64,000 bases of DNA from an uncultured Dyadobacter sp. (GTDB lineage: Bacteria; Bacteroidota; Bacteroidia; Cytophagales; Spirosomataceae). Numbering within the stretch: position 1 is the first letter of the stretch; each line of letters starts with the position of its first letter. Where the stretch lies: contig NZ_CAMLSE010000015.1 of NCBI RefSeq assembly GCF_946482605.1, forward strand, positions 62,001 through 126,000, given 5' to 3'. The position numbers and the translations under genes were made by a program. The notes under the pieces are model-generated. The model was not told where the DNA came from. It made no database searches and was given only the letters and a program-made list of their open reading frames with translations. This document shows, one piece after another, positions 33,977 to 42,910 of the stretch.

Positions 33977-35116
33977 TTGAAAAAGGCATTTAAGAAGCTA
34001 CTGTGGTTTATCATGATTTTTCTGATGGCAGGAATGCCTGTTGTACGAACGATCGATACCGGGCTGGGGTTGCACCAGCTCGCGGCTCACAAGGCGGCAC
34101 TGGCAGGAGATTTCTGGTTTCCAAACCCATGGAAGTACCGCGTGTTTTCGGTGTGGCTGGTCGAAGGGAGCTACCAGCTTTATACCAATACCTTTGATAA
34201 ACTGGTGCCGGTAGACGGTCTTATTCGTTTCGCCAGCCCGATCAGCAATGAGCGGTTCGCGATCACAGCGAATCTGAACCGGTTCAGCCATAACGGCTCC
34301 GAAGTCTCATTGCCCCAATATTTCTTCAAGCACTATAATTCGGGCCTGAATGACTGGGAGGTGATCAAAGAGTACCACCGGTATTTCATTGTTTTCATGC
34401 TCCTCAGATTTGCGATCAACCTGGCGATCCTGTACTTCGCATACCGGTTTTACAAGCTGTTCGTGACGAACTTCTGGATGGTCGTGGTCGGTATCGCGTT
34501 TCTGGACAACGGGATCAACAATGCATTCAGGGATACCGCTTTCGGATTCGATACCTATATCGACCTCCTGCTCTTTATCGTCAGCGCCCTCATTATTGTA
34601 AAGAACTATTCTCCGCTCTGGCTGCTTCCCATCATGGTAATCGGGATACTGAACCGGGAGACGTCGCTGCTCATTCCAGCGCTGTTTGCGACTGTGGGTT
34701 TTGTGCGGGACGGGTTCAAGATCAAACTCCGCAATTTTATCTATTCGGCTGTGCTGGGTGTGATCGGTGTGTCAGGATTTATCGGGCTCCGATGGTATTT
34801 TGGCTATGAGCCTTATATATTAGAGGCGGGATGGTTCCGTGTGGTCGAGAATTTTACCAATTATTCGATCATCAGCGGTCAATTCGCCATCATGCTGATC
34901 CTGCCGTTCCTGAGCCTTTTCTTCCTTCGTTCTTCTCCGATTCTTTTGAGGACGATCTGGATCACGCTCATCCCGGTTTGGTTTGGTATCCATTATTGGT
35001 CCTTCCCAGTTTTAGAATCGAGATATTTCCTGGTGCCTTTTGCGTTAGGGATTATTCCGGTCACAATCTGGGGCATTGAAAGCTCATATTTGAATGAAAA
35101 GACTAGCACTATTTGA
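33977..35116 (+). CDS. Polytopic membrane protein, possibly GT-C-like
   Basis: The 379-residue protein has about eight to nine hydrophobic helices (LLWFIMIFLMAGMPVV, MLLRFAINLAILYFAYRF, YIDLLLFIVSALIIV, WLLPIMVIGILNRETSLLIPALF and several more to FALGIIPVTIW). The segment GILNRETSLL resembles a loop common in uncharacterised membrane proteins of sugar-polymer regions, so a polyprenol-dependent glycosyltransferase is conceivable; I do not recognise a defined family. It starts at TTG (33977) giving MKKAFKKLL; the next ATG is 12 codons in. The end overlaps the HAD gene by 23 bases, which indicates coupled expression. Confidence 0.7.
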   Translation: MKKAFKKLLWFIMIFLMAGMPVVRTIDTGLGLHQLAAHKAALAGDFWFPNPWKYRVFSVWLVEGSYQLYTNTFDKLVPVDGLIRFASPISNERFAITANLNRFSHNGSEVSLPQYFFKHYNSGLNDWEVIKEYHRYFIVFMLLRFAINLAILYFAYRFYKLFVTNFWMVVVGIAFLDNGINNAFRDTAFGFDTYIDLLLFIVSALIIVKNYSPLWLLPIMVIGILNRETSLLIPALFATVGFVRDGFKIKLRNFIYSAVLGVIGVSGFIGLRWYFGYEPYILEAGWFRVVENFTNYSIISGQFAIMLILPFLSLFFLRSSPILLRTIWITLIPVWFGIHYWSFPVLESRYFLVPFALGIIPVTIWGIESSYLNEKTSTI

Positions 35117-35687
35117 TTTTGACGGGACGATAAGTTCCAAGGATTCATTCCTCTACTTTTTACGCTACACGCATAGTCTCCCCCAAATAGCCTATAACGT
35201 ATTGTCGGTTGCACCCGATCTGGCGGGATATGCACTGGGGTTCATTTCAAATGAAGCGGCCAAGCAAAAACTTTTCGGGGCATTTTATAAAGGAGTGCCA
35301 GTGAGCCTATTCGAGCAATGGTCGGTTGGATTTCTTTCGGAAATCAATTCGTTTATCAAACCCAAAGCGCTGGAATGCCTTAGGAAGCACCAGCAGCAGG
35401 GCGACAGGGTGGTCGTTGTGTCGGCGGGCTTTGACCTGATCCTTGCGCATTGGTGCCGACAGGAGCAGGTCGAACTTCTGGCTACCTGCGTGGGCGTCGA
35501 TAACGGGGTGATCACTGGAACCTTTAATGGACGCAATTGCTATGGAGGGGAGAAGGTCGAAAGGATAAAAGCGCATCTGAATTTGAGTGACTACGAGGAT
35601 ATTTATGCGTATGGAGACTCTGCCGGCGACCTGGAAATGATGAAGATATCGACCAGGCCGCATCATGATAAAAGAATTTTTCGCTAG
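35094..35687 (+). CDS. HAD-IB family phosphatase
   Basis: The 197-residue protein has the HAD catalytic motif FDFDGT (nucleophile Asp8, acid Asp10), a Ser110 motif (VVVVSAGFD), Lys154 and the metal site GDSAGDLEM (Asp175, Asp179). This is the SerB-like HAD-IB type with a helical cap. Members often remove a phosphate in glycolipid or amino-acid synthesis. The overlap with the upstream membrane protein gene and the nearby prenyl-phosphate transferase suggest action on a lipid-linked or sugar phosphate, but this is only contextual. The start ATG at 35094 gives the usual short N-terminus MKRLALFDFDG. Confidence 0.88.
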   Translation: MKRLALFDFDGTISSKDSFLYFLRYTHSLPQIAYNVLSVAPDLAGYALGFISNEAAKQKLFGAFYKGVPVSLFEQWSVGFLSEINSFIKPKALECLRKHQQQGDRVVVVSAGFDLILAHWCRQEQVELLATCVGVDNGVITGTFNGRNCYGGEKVERIKAHLNLSDYEDIYAYGDSAGDLEMMKISTRPHHDKRIFR

Positions 35688-35749
35688 CACGCTATACCGC
35701 GGCAAAGCGGGTGCAATATTTACTCACATGCAATCTTAAACAAACTGGG

Positions 35750-36394
35750 ATGATAACTTCGAACGAATTAATTGGTTTTCTGAAGACTGGTGAAGGAAGG
35801 AACCTGAAGGGGCTAAATCGACTGAAAACCGTATACCGGCCTGTTATCTGTCCGTTTGACCAGATCCTGGAAGCGATACCGACAGGCAAAAGTGTTTTTG
35901 ACCTGGGCTGCGGATCGGGTTCGCTTTTATCGCTCATCAATCATTTCCGGCGACCGGTACGGCTCGGCGGCATCGAAATCAGTCAGGTGCTGGTAGATAA
36001 TGCACGGCTTTTGCTCTCGACGGCGAAAGTGCCGGTCAGCATCAACAAATACGACGGGACGGACATTCCAGCGGAAATAGGCGAGTACGATGTGGTTACG
36101 ATGATCGACGTGTTTCATCACATTCCCAAACCTCTGCAAGGAGGCTACTTTGAGCAGCTGTACCGGAAAATGGCACAGGGTAGTGTCCTCGTTTTTAAGG
36201 ATATCGACGCAGCCAGTCCGTTGGTTTACACCAACAAGCTTCATGACCTGTTTCTGGCAGGTGAAATCGGGAACGAATGGAGCGGGGAAAGATCGGCCCG
36301 GGCGCTAGCCGGCGCGGGTTTCGAATGTTCGGAAATCAGGTACAAGCGATCATTTGTGTACCCGCATTATACGATTCTGGCGAAAAAATTATAG
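35750..36394 (+). CDS. Class I SAM-dependent methyltransferase
   Basis: The 214-residue product contains the SAM-binding motif I SVFDLGCGSGSLLSL, followed by GIEISQVLVDNAR, the acidic YDGTDIP segment and the post-motif VVTMIDVFHHIP. It fits the Methyltransf_11/25 group; the substrate is unknown. An upstream start at 35711 is open, but the ATG at 35750 (MITSNELIGFL) fits better. It is 62 bases after the HAD gene. Its stop overlaps that of the convergent UbiA-like gene by six bases. A role in modifying a lipid-linked sugar or polymer is plausible from context. Confidence 0.83.
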   Translation: MITSNELIGFLKTGEGRNLKGLNRLKTVYRPVICPFDQILEAIPTGKSVFDLGCGSGSLLSLINHFRRPVRLGGIEISQVLVDNARLLLSTAKVPVSINKYDGTDIPAEIGEYDVVTMIDVFHHIPKPLQGGYFEQLYRKMAQGSVLVFKDIDAASPLVYTNKLHDLFLAGEIGNEWSGERSARALAGAGFECSEIRYKRSFVYPHYTILAKKL

Positions 36395-37294
36395 GAGGCC
36401 GGCGTGGCCGCCATAAAAGCAGAAAATGATATAGGCGAGGAAAAGTACAATGGTTAGCTGCAATGCTTTGTCTTTGTATATCAATGTGGTAGGATCTCCT
36501 TCGCCCTGATACTTGTCGATGTCTGTCAACTGGATAAACCTGAAAAGACCGTAGACGACGAAAATAAGCGAGTACTTCAGAATGTCCGATCCGATGATCC
36601 GGATGACATCTGAATCGATCGTGTAAAACATATAACTGATGAGCGTCATGGTCGTACAGGAGTGAATGTATGTATCCATCAGTTTGACGGAATAGCTGGC
36701 CAAAACGCTGCGGTGCCCGTGGGCGTTTTGGTCAAGTACTTTCAATTCTCCCTTCCTTTTAATAAAACCCAGCATTAGCGCCAGGAAAAACGTAACCACG
36801 AGGATAAAATCCGAAGGGCTTACCTGTATGGCCTCGCACCCGGCCAGTATCCTCAGTTCAAATCCGATGGAGATAATGATGCAATCTACAATGCTTATGT
36901 TTTTTAGGTAGAGGGAGTAGAGTACATTGACAACTGAATAAGCTACCAGTATCAGCGCGAATTTAATGTCGTCAATGATCACCATGGTCGCAATGGATGC
37001 CAGGATGCAGGTAACAGCACTGGCGATGGCTGTGTTCATGGACAACTTACCTGATGCCAGCGGCCTGTTCCGCTTGACCGGATGGTTGCGGTCGGATTTT
37101 ACATCTTTGATGTCATTCAGGACATAAGTGGCGGAAGCCGCAAAGGAAAAAGCCAGAAAGGCGAGGAGCGACGACAGTACCGAATCCGGGTTGAACAGTT
37201 TTCCCGAAAATAGTAGGGGAGCGAAAATCAACAGGTTTTTGATCCACTGATGTACCCGGATTTGCTTTAAGATTAAGTGAACGTGGTAACCCAT
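36389..37294 (-). CDS. UbiA-family decaprenyl-phosphate phosphoribosyltransferase-like protein
   Basis: The 301-residue membrane protein has nine or so helices. Its first aspartate-rich motif NDIKDVKSDRNHPVKRNRPLASG at 60-82 matches the DPPR synthase branch of UbiA enzymes (the Rv3806c type), which transfers phosphoribose to a polyprenyl phosphate. The second motif region is DKYQGEGDPTTLIYKDKAL. The opening LILKQIRVHQWIKNLLIFAPLLFSG is also typical. The open frame reaches 37477; the ATG at 37294 gives the family start. In mycobacteria the product leads to arabinose donors; here the neighbours suggest an envelope glycan. It converges with the methyltransferase gene. Confidence 0.87.
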   Translation of the reverse strand: MGYHVHLILKQIRVHQWIKNLLIFAPLLFSGKLFNPDSVLSSLLAFLAFSFAASATYVLNDIKDVKSDRNHPVKRNRPLASGKLSMNTAIASAVTCILASIATMVIIDDIKFALILVAYSVVNVLYSLYLKNISIVDCIIISIGFELRILAGCEAIQVSPSDFILVVTFFLALMLGFIKRKGELKVLDQNAHGHRSVLASYSVKLMDTYIHSCTTMTLISYMFYTIDSDVIRIIGSDILKYSLIFVVYGLFRFIQLTDIDKYQGEGDPTTLIYKDKALQLTIVLFLAYIIFCFYGGHAGLL

Positions 37295-37437
37295 TGGGAT
37301 GGTAATTGTTCTCAAAATATACAAAGTACTGCTCTCAGTCGTCGTAGGACCACAAAGGATCAGCAGGTTGTGATGATGGCCCAGTGAGGACACTTTTTTT
37401 GAGAGTAGTGCTGCCTCCGGCGACCGATCATCACCAT

Positions 37438-37475
37438 AAAAACGCCCTGCTCCCCAAAATCGCTGAGAGCAGGGC
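37438..37475 (-). terminator. Terminator after the Gfo/Idh/MocA gene
   Basis: GCCCTGCTC (37444-37452) and GAGCAGGGC (37467-37475) form a perfect 9-bp stem. Read on the minus strand it is followed by GTTTTT. It lies 26 bases past the oxidoreductase stop codon. Confidence 0.88.
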
Positions 37476-37501
37476 ATGGAAAAGTAATGGAAATGAAACC
37501 T

Positions 37502-38593
37502 TTATGCAAGATCCACTGTACGGCCGGTTTTCACAGACTCGTCGCAGGCAAATGCGATCTGCAGACTCGTCACCGCGTCCTGTAAATGGTCGGTCAAATC
37601 CAGGTTTTCGGTGATCGCGCGCAGGAAGTAGCGCTGCTCACGGTTGCAAAGTTCCTGGTGATCGGGCTCGTCTTCGAGGTTGATCCACGTATCTTCTTTT
37701 GCGAACTCATCGGACCCATTCAGATCGGCGTGGTGCACGCGGATCGACTCGGTTTTGGTATGTGCTTCCACAGATGAGGACTTGCCGCTTCCGCCTGCGT
37801 CTTTGGCGACGATGGAGGCAGATCCTTTCGGTCCGATCACGTCTTTCACGAAGAATGCCGTTTCGCTGATCATCGGTCCCCAGCCAGCTTCGTACCAGCC
37901 CACCGAGCCGTCTTCAAACCAGATTTGCAGCTGGCCGTAGTTGTAGTTGCCGGCTGGAATGTCGTCGGTCAGGCGCGCGCCGATTGCATTCACGCGAAGC
38001 GGTTTTGAGCGGGTCATCTGGCACATTACGTCGATATAATGCACACCGCAGTCGACGATCGGGCTAAGGCTCTTCATGAGGTTGCGGTGTACGCCCCACA
38101 TGTATCCGTGGCTCTGCTGGTTGAGGTTCATGCGCATAACGAGCGGTTTGCCGAGGCCTTGCGCTTCCGTCACGAAACGTTCCCATGAAGGGTGGACGCG
38201 GAGGATATAACCCACCACGACTTTGCGGTTGGCTTTTTGAGCAGCTTCCACGACGCGTTTTGCACCTTCGACGGAGTCCGCGAGCGGTTTCTCGATAAAG
38301 ACGTGCGCACCGGCTTCCAGCGCCTTGATCGCGAAGTCTTCGTGGGTATCGGGGTAGGTCGAGATACAAACGGCATCCGGTGTGGTTTCCTTCAGAGCCG
38401 TTTCATAATCGTTGAAAAGTGCGTATCCACCGCCCAGTTTTTCGTTCAGGACCTCCTTGCTTTTTCCGGTCGAAACGATCCCGCAGATCTCGAAACCATC
38501 GAGCAGCTGGTACGCAAATGCATGGGAAGCACCCATATTCCCACAGCCGACTACAAGTACGCGGATGGGGCTTTGGTTTTCAAAAGATGACAT
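37502..38593 (-). CDS. Gfo/Idh/MocA family oxidoreductase
   Basis: The 363-residue protein has an N-terminal NAD(P)-binding Rossmann domain (IRVLVVGCGNMGASHAFAYQL, DAVCISTYPDTHEDFAIKALEAGAHVFIEKPLADS). The EKP motif holds the family lysine. The C-terminal alpha/beta domain has SPIVDCGVHYIDVMCQM with the usual His. Members oxidise or reduce sugars, inositols or related compounds; the exact substrate cannot be told. The open frame starts at 38653, but the ATG at 38593 gives the natural N-terminus MSSFENQSPIRVLVVG. It is a single-gene unit with its own promoter and terminator. Confidence 0.92.
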   Translation of the reverse strand: MSSFENQSPIRVLVVGCGNMGASHAFAYQLLDGFEICGIVSTGKSKEVLNEKLGGGYALFNDYETALKETTPDAVCISTYPDTHEDFAIKALEAGAHVFIEKPLADSVEGAKRVVEAAQKANRKVVVGYILRVHPSWERFVTEAQGLGKPLVMRMNLNQQSHGYMWGVHRNLMKSLSPIVDCGVHYIDVMCQMTRSKPLRVNAIGARLTDDIPAGNYNYGQLQIWFEDGSVGWYEAGWGPMISETAFFVKDVIGPKGSASIVAKDAGGSGKSSSVEAHTKTESIRVHHADLNGSDEFAKEDTWINLEDEPDHQELCNREQRYFLRAITENLDLTDHLQDAVTSLQIAFACDESVKTGRTVDLA

Positions 38594-38666
38594 AGATAAA
38601 AGGTAATTGTTAAGATTATGGGTTAGCAGGAACAAGCGGATGCAACAAAGCATCTGGTTGGTGTGT

Positions 38667-38674
38667 CAAAATTA
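38667..38674 (-). promoter_or_regulatory. -7 promoter element for the Gfo/Idh/MocA gene
   Basis: On the minus strand TAATTTTG (complement of 38667-38674) matches TAnnTTTG exactly, 73 bases before the ATG. The -33 element is not clear. Confidence 0.45.
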
Positions 38675-38806
38675 GGCATTAAAATCCGTTTTCGGCCAGT
38701 TTCATTCCAAGTGAAAAAAAATCCCGGTTCGGTGATAAATATTTTTTGAAAATCAAATTAACTGTCCGATAATGCAAGAATTTTGTTACTCCTCATCTAC
38801 TTGTTC

Positions 38807-40846
38807 ATGACTCATTTTTTACTTACTCTCAGACTGTCCGGTCTGTGCCGCAGGAACGTTTTATGCATTCAGTTCCTCGCGCTATTTCTTACTTTTCGGT
38901 CATTTGCGCAGGAAGATTTTAAACCTAAACTGGGTGTTGTCGACCGCGCTTCACTCGAAATGACGGCCTTCCCGGGCGACAGCACCGCCGATGCCGTTTA
39001 TCTTTACGACTACGGGAAGGTCACCTTCTCCTACGACGACCAGAAAGGATTGCTCATGACTACCGACATGTGGGTCAGAATCAAAATCCTTAAAGAATCG
39101 GCGCTCCCCCGTGCCTCCTTGGGCATCCCGTTATACGACGGCCCCAGCTACAAAGAGCAGGAATGGATAGAAGACCTGAAAGGCTACACCTATAACCTTG
39201 AAAACGACCAGATCGTCCGTGTTGAGCTGGATAAAAAGGCTGTCCGGCGTGAAAAAACGGCAGAATCCATCGCCACTACCAAGTTTAACCTGCCTAATGT
39301 CAAAAAAGGTTCGATCATCGAATACTCCTATTCGATCGTATCGCCGATGAACGTAAAAAATGAGCCCACCACCTGGTTCTTTCAGACATCCGTTCCCTCG
39401 AAGTGGAGTGAATACAATATTACTGTCCCCAATTTTCTGGATTACAAAATGACGATGGGCGGATACCTGCAACTTCACCTGAACAAACAGGAGCCGGTCA
39501 ATGTATCAGTAGGGCATTCGACCTACGACGGGCCAGGGGTGGCCTATCGCTTCGTGGTGAAAGATGCTCCGGCATTTGTCAACGAGCCTTTCATTACCAC
39601 CGATGCAGACTATCTGTCCAAGATCAAGTTTGAGCTGGCCAGCGTGGCGGTTCCCGGGCAGATGACTAAAAATTTCTCACAAACCTGGGAGAACGTCGAC
39701 AGGACGCTCGACGAAGCGAAGTGGTTCGGCGGGGAGCTGCGAAGGAGCGGCTTTTTAAAGGAGGTTCGCGATGAAATCGCTCAAAAAACCTCCGACCCGA
39801 TGGAGCGGATCAGCATGGCCTACAAACACATTCAAGGGCATATGAAATGGGACGGATACTCCGGATTGTATGCAGGTGAGGGAACCAAGAAGGCCTATGA
39901 TAACCGGAAGGGCAATGCTTGTGACATTAACCTGATGTTGACCGTGCTGCTACGCGAGCTGGATGTGGAATGCGATCCGATACTGCTCAGCACGCGTGCT
40001 CACGGATATCTGAACCAACATATCCCGATGATCGAGAGCTTCAACTATGTGATTGCCCAGGCAAGGGTTGGGGAAAAGATCTACTTTCTGGATGCTTCGG
40101 AACCGTTTGCCAAGCCGGGCTTACTCCCTGCGCGTGCATTGAATGGCTTTGGCAGGCTGATCCCGAGGAAGGGTAAGGGAAGCTTTGTGGAGATTAACCC
40201 GCTCGACTCGCAGAGCAAGCTGGAAATGATCACCGCTAACATTGTTCCCGAAGATGGCGTGGTGAAAGGTAGTTATAGTATATCATATGGTGGCTACGAG
40301 GCCCTCGACTGGCGTTCGACGTATGCTGCGCAAGCCGATAATATTTATCATGAGGTTCTGAAAAAAGGCGTGCCGGAGTGGAAGATCCAAAACCTGACGA
40401 TCAAGAACAAATCCGAGGACCTGAAAGGGACGGTTAATGTAAACTGCGATTTTGAGCTGGAAGATGAAAATGCGTCGCCCGGAGTTTTCTATTTCAATCC
40501 GATCATGGCCGGCAGATGGACCAAAAATCCGCTGAAATCCAAGGAACGCATTTATCCGATTGATTTGGGTACCGGCATTTCCGCATCCTTCATCGGGAAT
40601 TTTACGCTTCCCGAAGGTTATGCGCTGGAAGAAATGCCCAAGGCAGAAATCATTGTGCTACCCGATAAAGGCGGTAAGTTTTCCTACCAGGTTCGTCAGG
40701 TAGGGAATGTGATCCAGGTTAACAGCCTTATACAGGTCAGCCGAACCCGCTTCCTGCCGGAAGAATATTCCGATCTGAAGGAATTTTTCGAGCGCGTCGT
40801 GCAGAAGCATGCGCAGCCGCTTGTGATTAAGAAAAAGAACATTTAA
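38807..40846 (+). CDS. DUF3857/transglutaminase-like protein
   Basis: The 679-residue protein has a signal peptide ending near FRSFAQ, a DUF3857 beta domain (about 20-260) and a transglutaminase-like core. The core Cys372 lies in RKGNACDINLML, and the His region is RAHGYLNQHIPMIESFNYVIAQ, followed by an Asp (LDASEP). A C-terminal beta region follows. The fold suggests a secreted or periplasmic protein that cuts or joins peptides; no substrate is known for the family. The frame is open from a TTG at 38783; the ATG at 38807 was chosen. It is followed by a paralogue 14 bases downstream, so they form a two-gene operon. Confidence 0.86.
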   Translation: MTHFLLTLRLSGLCRRNVLCIQFLALFLTFRSFAQEDFKPKLGVVDRASLEMTAFPGDSTADAVYLYDYGKVTFSYDDQKGLLMTTDMWVRIKILKESALPRASLGIPLYDGPSYKEQEWIEDLKGYTYNLENDQIVRVELDKKAVRREKTAESIATTKFNLPNVKKGSIIEYSYSIVSPMNVKNEPTTWFFQTSVPSKWSEYNITVPNFLDYKMTMGGYLQLHLNKQEPVNVSVGHSTYDGPGVAYRFVVKDAPAFVNEPFITTDADYLSKIKFELASVAVPGQMTKNFSQTWENVDRTLDEAKWFGGELRRSGFLKEVRDEIAQKTSDPMERISMAYKHIQGHMKWDGYSGLYAGEGTKKAYDNRKGNACDINLMLTVLLRELDVECDPILLSTRAHGYLNQHIPMIESFNYVIAQARVGEKIYFLDASEPFAKPGLLPARALNGFGRLIPRKGKGSFVEINPLDSQSKLEMITANIVPEDGVVKGSYSISYGGYEALDWRSTYAAQADNIYHEVLKKGVPEWKIQNLTIKNKSEDLKGTVNVNCDFELEDENASPGVFYFNPIMAGRWTKNPLKSKERIYPIDLGTGISASFIGNFTLPEGYALEEMPKAEIIVLPDKGGKFSYQVRQVGNVIQVNSLIQVSRTRFLPEEYSDLKEFFERVVQKHAQPLVIKKKNI

Positions 40847-40860
40847 TATCATCCTGTTTC

Positions 40861-42801
40861 ATGAGAAAAGTAAAACCATTGTTGTGGTATATAATAGGTA
40901 TGTGCTTGTCATTTCCGTCGACTGTTCTGGGGCAAGCGGATTTCAGTGTGGCCAGGATCAAACCTGAATTGGTGAAAGATGCCGATGCGGTAGTGAGGGT
41001 GGATGAAATACTCTGGGACATTAAATCGCAAGCGGAAGCTGTGCGGACAACGAGGTTGGTCGTGACGATCTTCAATGAAACCGGGGAGGGGCACTATGGA
41101 ACACTCATGGTAGGGTATGATAAATTCAATAGGGTAGCGGACCTCTCGGGCACTTTGTACGATGAGTACGGCAAGCAGGTTAAAAGGCTAAAAAATTCCG
41201 ACATAGAAGACTACGGCAATGGTGTCAGCGGCGACGATATTTCCGACAGCAGGATGAAGCGGGCCAGTTTTGGAAAAAAGAGCTATCAATATCCCTATAC
41301 CATTGAATATGTGCATGAGGTCCGGACGAGGAATATGATGTTCTACCCCAACTGGACCCCGGAGCCGGAGGAAGGCTGTGCCGCCGAATATTCCGTTTTC
41401 AGGATCAAGGCCCCTGCCGGGTTCGACTTCAGGTATAAAGAATACAACGGAGCGCCGGCTGTAAAGAAATCAAAAGATGCCGAAGGGGCCGATATTTATG
41501 AATGGACCGCCAGGGATTACGTACGGAAGAAATCTGACGATCTTTACCCCTTGCCGGACAACGACCGCAGCCCGCTCGTAGAAGTAGCGGCAGCGGCATT
41601 TGAGGTGCAGGATTATAAAGGAAACTTTACGAGTTGGGAAGACCTCAGTCGTTTTTACTACACGCTGAATGCTGGGAGAGACGTATTGCCCCCTGGTATG
41701 CAGGACGAAGTGAAAGCGCTGGTGAAAGACGCCCGCTCAGACAGGGAGAAGATCGAACGTATATATAAATGGATGCAGGGGCGTTCGCGATATGTGAGTA
41801 TCCAGCTGGGTATCGGCGGGTGGCAGACGATCGACGCCGCTACTGTTGCCAGAACAGGCTATGGAGATTGCAAGGCATTGACCAATTTCACACTGGCTGC
41901 ATTGAAAGTCGCGGGCGTGCCCGCATATGCCGCGCTCATACGTGCGGGCAAGGAGGCTAGGATCCGCCCGGACTTCCCGATGAGCCGTTTCAACCACGTG
42001 ATCGCCTGCGCTGTTGCGGGGAAAGATACGGTTTGGCTGGAATGTACGAGCCAGAAAACAAGTCCCAACTTTATGGGCAGCTTCACGGGCAGCAGGCCGG
42101 CGTTGCTGGTCATGCCGTCGGGTGGTAAGCTTGTGATGACGCCTGATTACAAGGCATCTCAAAATGTAAAAGCGAGCCAGGCGAGTGTAAAGCTCTCAGA
42201 CACGGGGGATGGTGCGATAGAAACGCGCGCCGTTTACACCGGCTTACAGCATGAGCCGAGGATGTCGGTGGTGCAGCAGGCAACGAAGGAGGAACAGATG
42301 AAATGGCTGGTAAGCCATATTAACCTTCCCAGCATGGATTTACAACGGTTTGAACTGACGGAGGTACTGGATAAGGAGCCCTCGGTGCTGGAAAAACTCA
42401 CCCTAAACGTCCGCAACTGCGCCACCAAAACCGGCACCCGCCTTTTCGTCAAGCCCAGCCTGATGGCTCGCACATTCGAGCTGCCTGCAACCACCGAGCG
42501 CACAGCCGATTTTTACCTGCCCGTTTCCGACTACAACTTTACCGATCTTGATACCGTATCCTACGACGTTCCGGCCAACTATAAATTGGAAACGACGCTG
42601 CCTGCATTTCAGATTGCTTCCGCATTTGGTAGCTACGAAATGAAAACTACCTATGAGAACAATAAGCTCATTTGCGCGAGGAAAGTGGTAATGAACGGCG
42701 GACGCTACGGATCGAAGGACTTTCCAGCCTGGGTCGATTTCTTGAAAAAGATCAGAAAGGCAGACAGGGCACAGGTGGTGTTCGTCGAAAACAAGCTTTG
42801 A
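40861..42801 (+). CDS. DUF3857/transglutaminase-like protein (tandem paralogue)
   Basis: The 646-residue protein has a signal peptide ending near STVLGQ and the same layout as its upstream neighbour. DUF3857 comes first (ADAVVRVDEILWDIKSQAEAVRTTRLVV), then the transglutaminase core with GYGDCKALTNFTLAALKVAGVPAYAALI (Cys337), the His in MSRFNHVIACAVAG and an acid in VWLECTSQ. The Cys motif here (GDCKALT) is the more typical one of the family. A C-terminal beta domain ends the protein. The 14-base gap and shared design mark a tandem duplication that has diverged strongly. Confidence 0.87.
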   Translation: MRKVKPLLWYIIGMCLSFPSTVLGQADFSVARIKPELVKDADAVVRVDEILWDIKSQAEAVRTTRLVVTIFNETGEGHYGTLMVGYDKFNRVADLSGTLYDEYGKQVKRLKNSDIEDYGNGVSGDDISDSRMKRASFGKKSYQYPYTIEYVHEVRTRNMMFYPNWTPEPEEGCAAEYSVFRIKAPAGFDFRYKEYNGAPAVKKSKDAEGADIYEWTARDYVRKKSDDLYPLPDNDRSPLVEVAAAAFEVQDYKGNFTSWEDLSRFYYTLNAGRDVLPPGMQDEVKALVKDARSDREKIERIYKWMQGRSRYVSIQLGIGGWQTIDAATVARTGYGDCKALTNFTLAALKVAGVPAYAALIRAGKEARIRPDFPMSRFNHVIACAVAGKDTVWLECTSQKTSPNFMGSFTGSRPALLVMPSGGKLVMTPDYKASQNVKASQASVKLSDTGDGAIETRAVYTGLQHEPRMSVVQQATKEEQMKWLVSHINLPSMDLQRFELTEVLDKEPSVLEKLTLNVRNCATKTGTRLFVKPSLMARTFELPATTERTADFYLPVSDYNFTDLDTVSYDVPANYKLETTLPAFQIASAFGSYEMKTTYENNKLICARKVVMNGGRYGSKDFPAWVDFLKKIRKADRAQVVFVENKL

Positions 42802-42876
42802 AGGGTTTTTAGGGAGTATGTTAAAATATGTAAGGAATTGATTAAAACATGTGAATATCCGCATGGAAGCATGGAT

Positions 42877-42884
42877 TAATTTTG
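42877..42884 (+). promoter_or_regulatory. -7 promoter element for the hydroxyproline gene set
   Basis: TAATTTTG matches TAnnTTTG exactly and lies 26 bases before the ATG of the first gene of the hydroxyproline pathway. A clear -33 element is not seen. Confidence 0.5.
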
Positions 42885-42910
42885 GACTAAAATTTTAACA
42901 TAAGCAGGAT

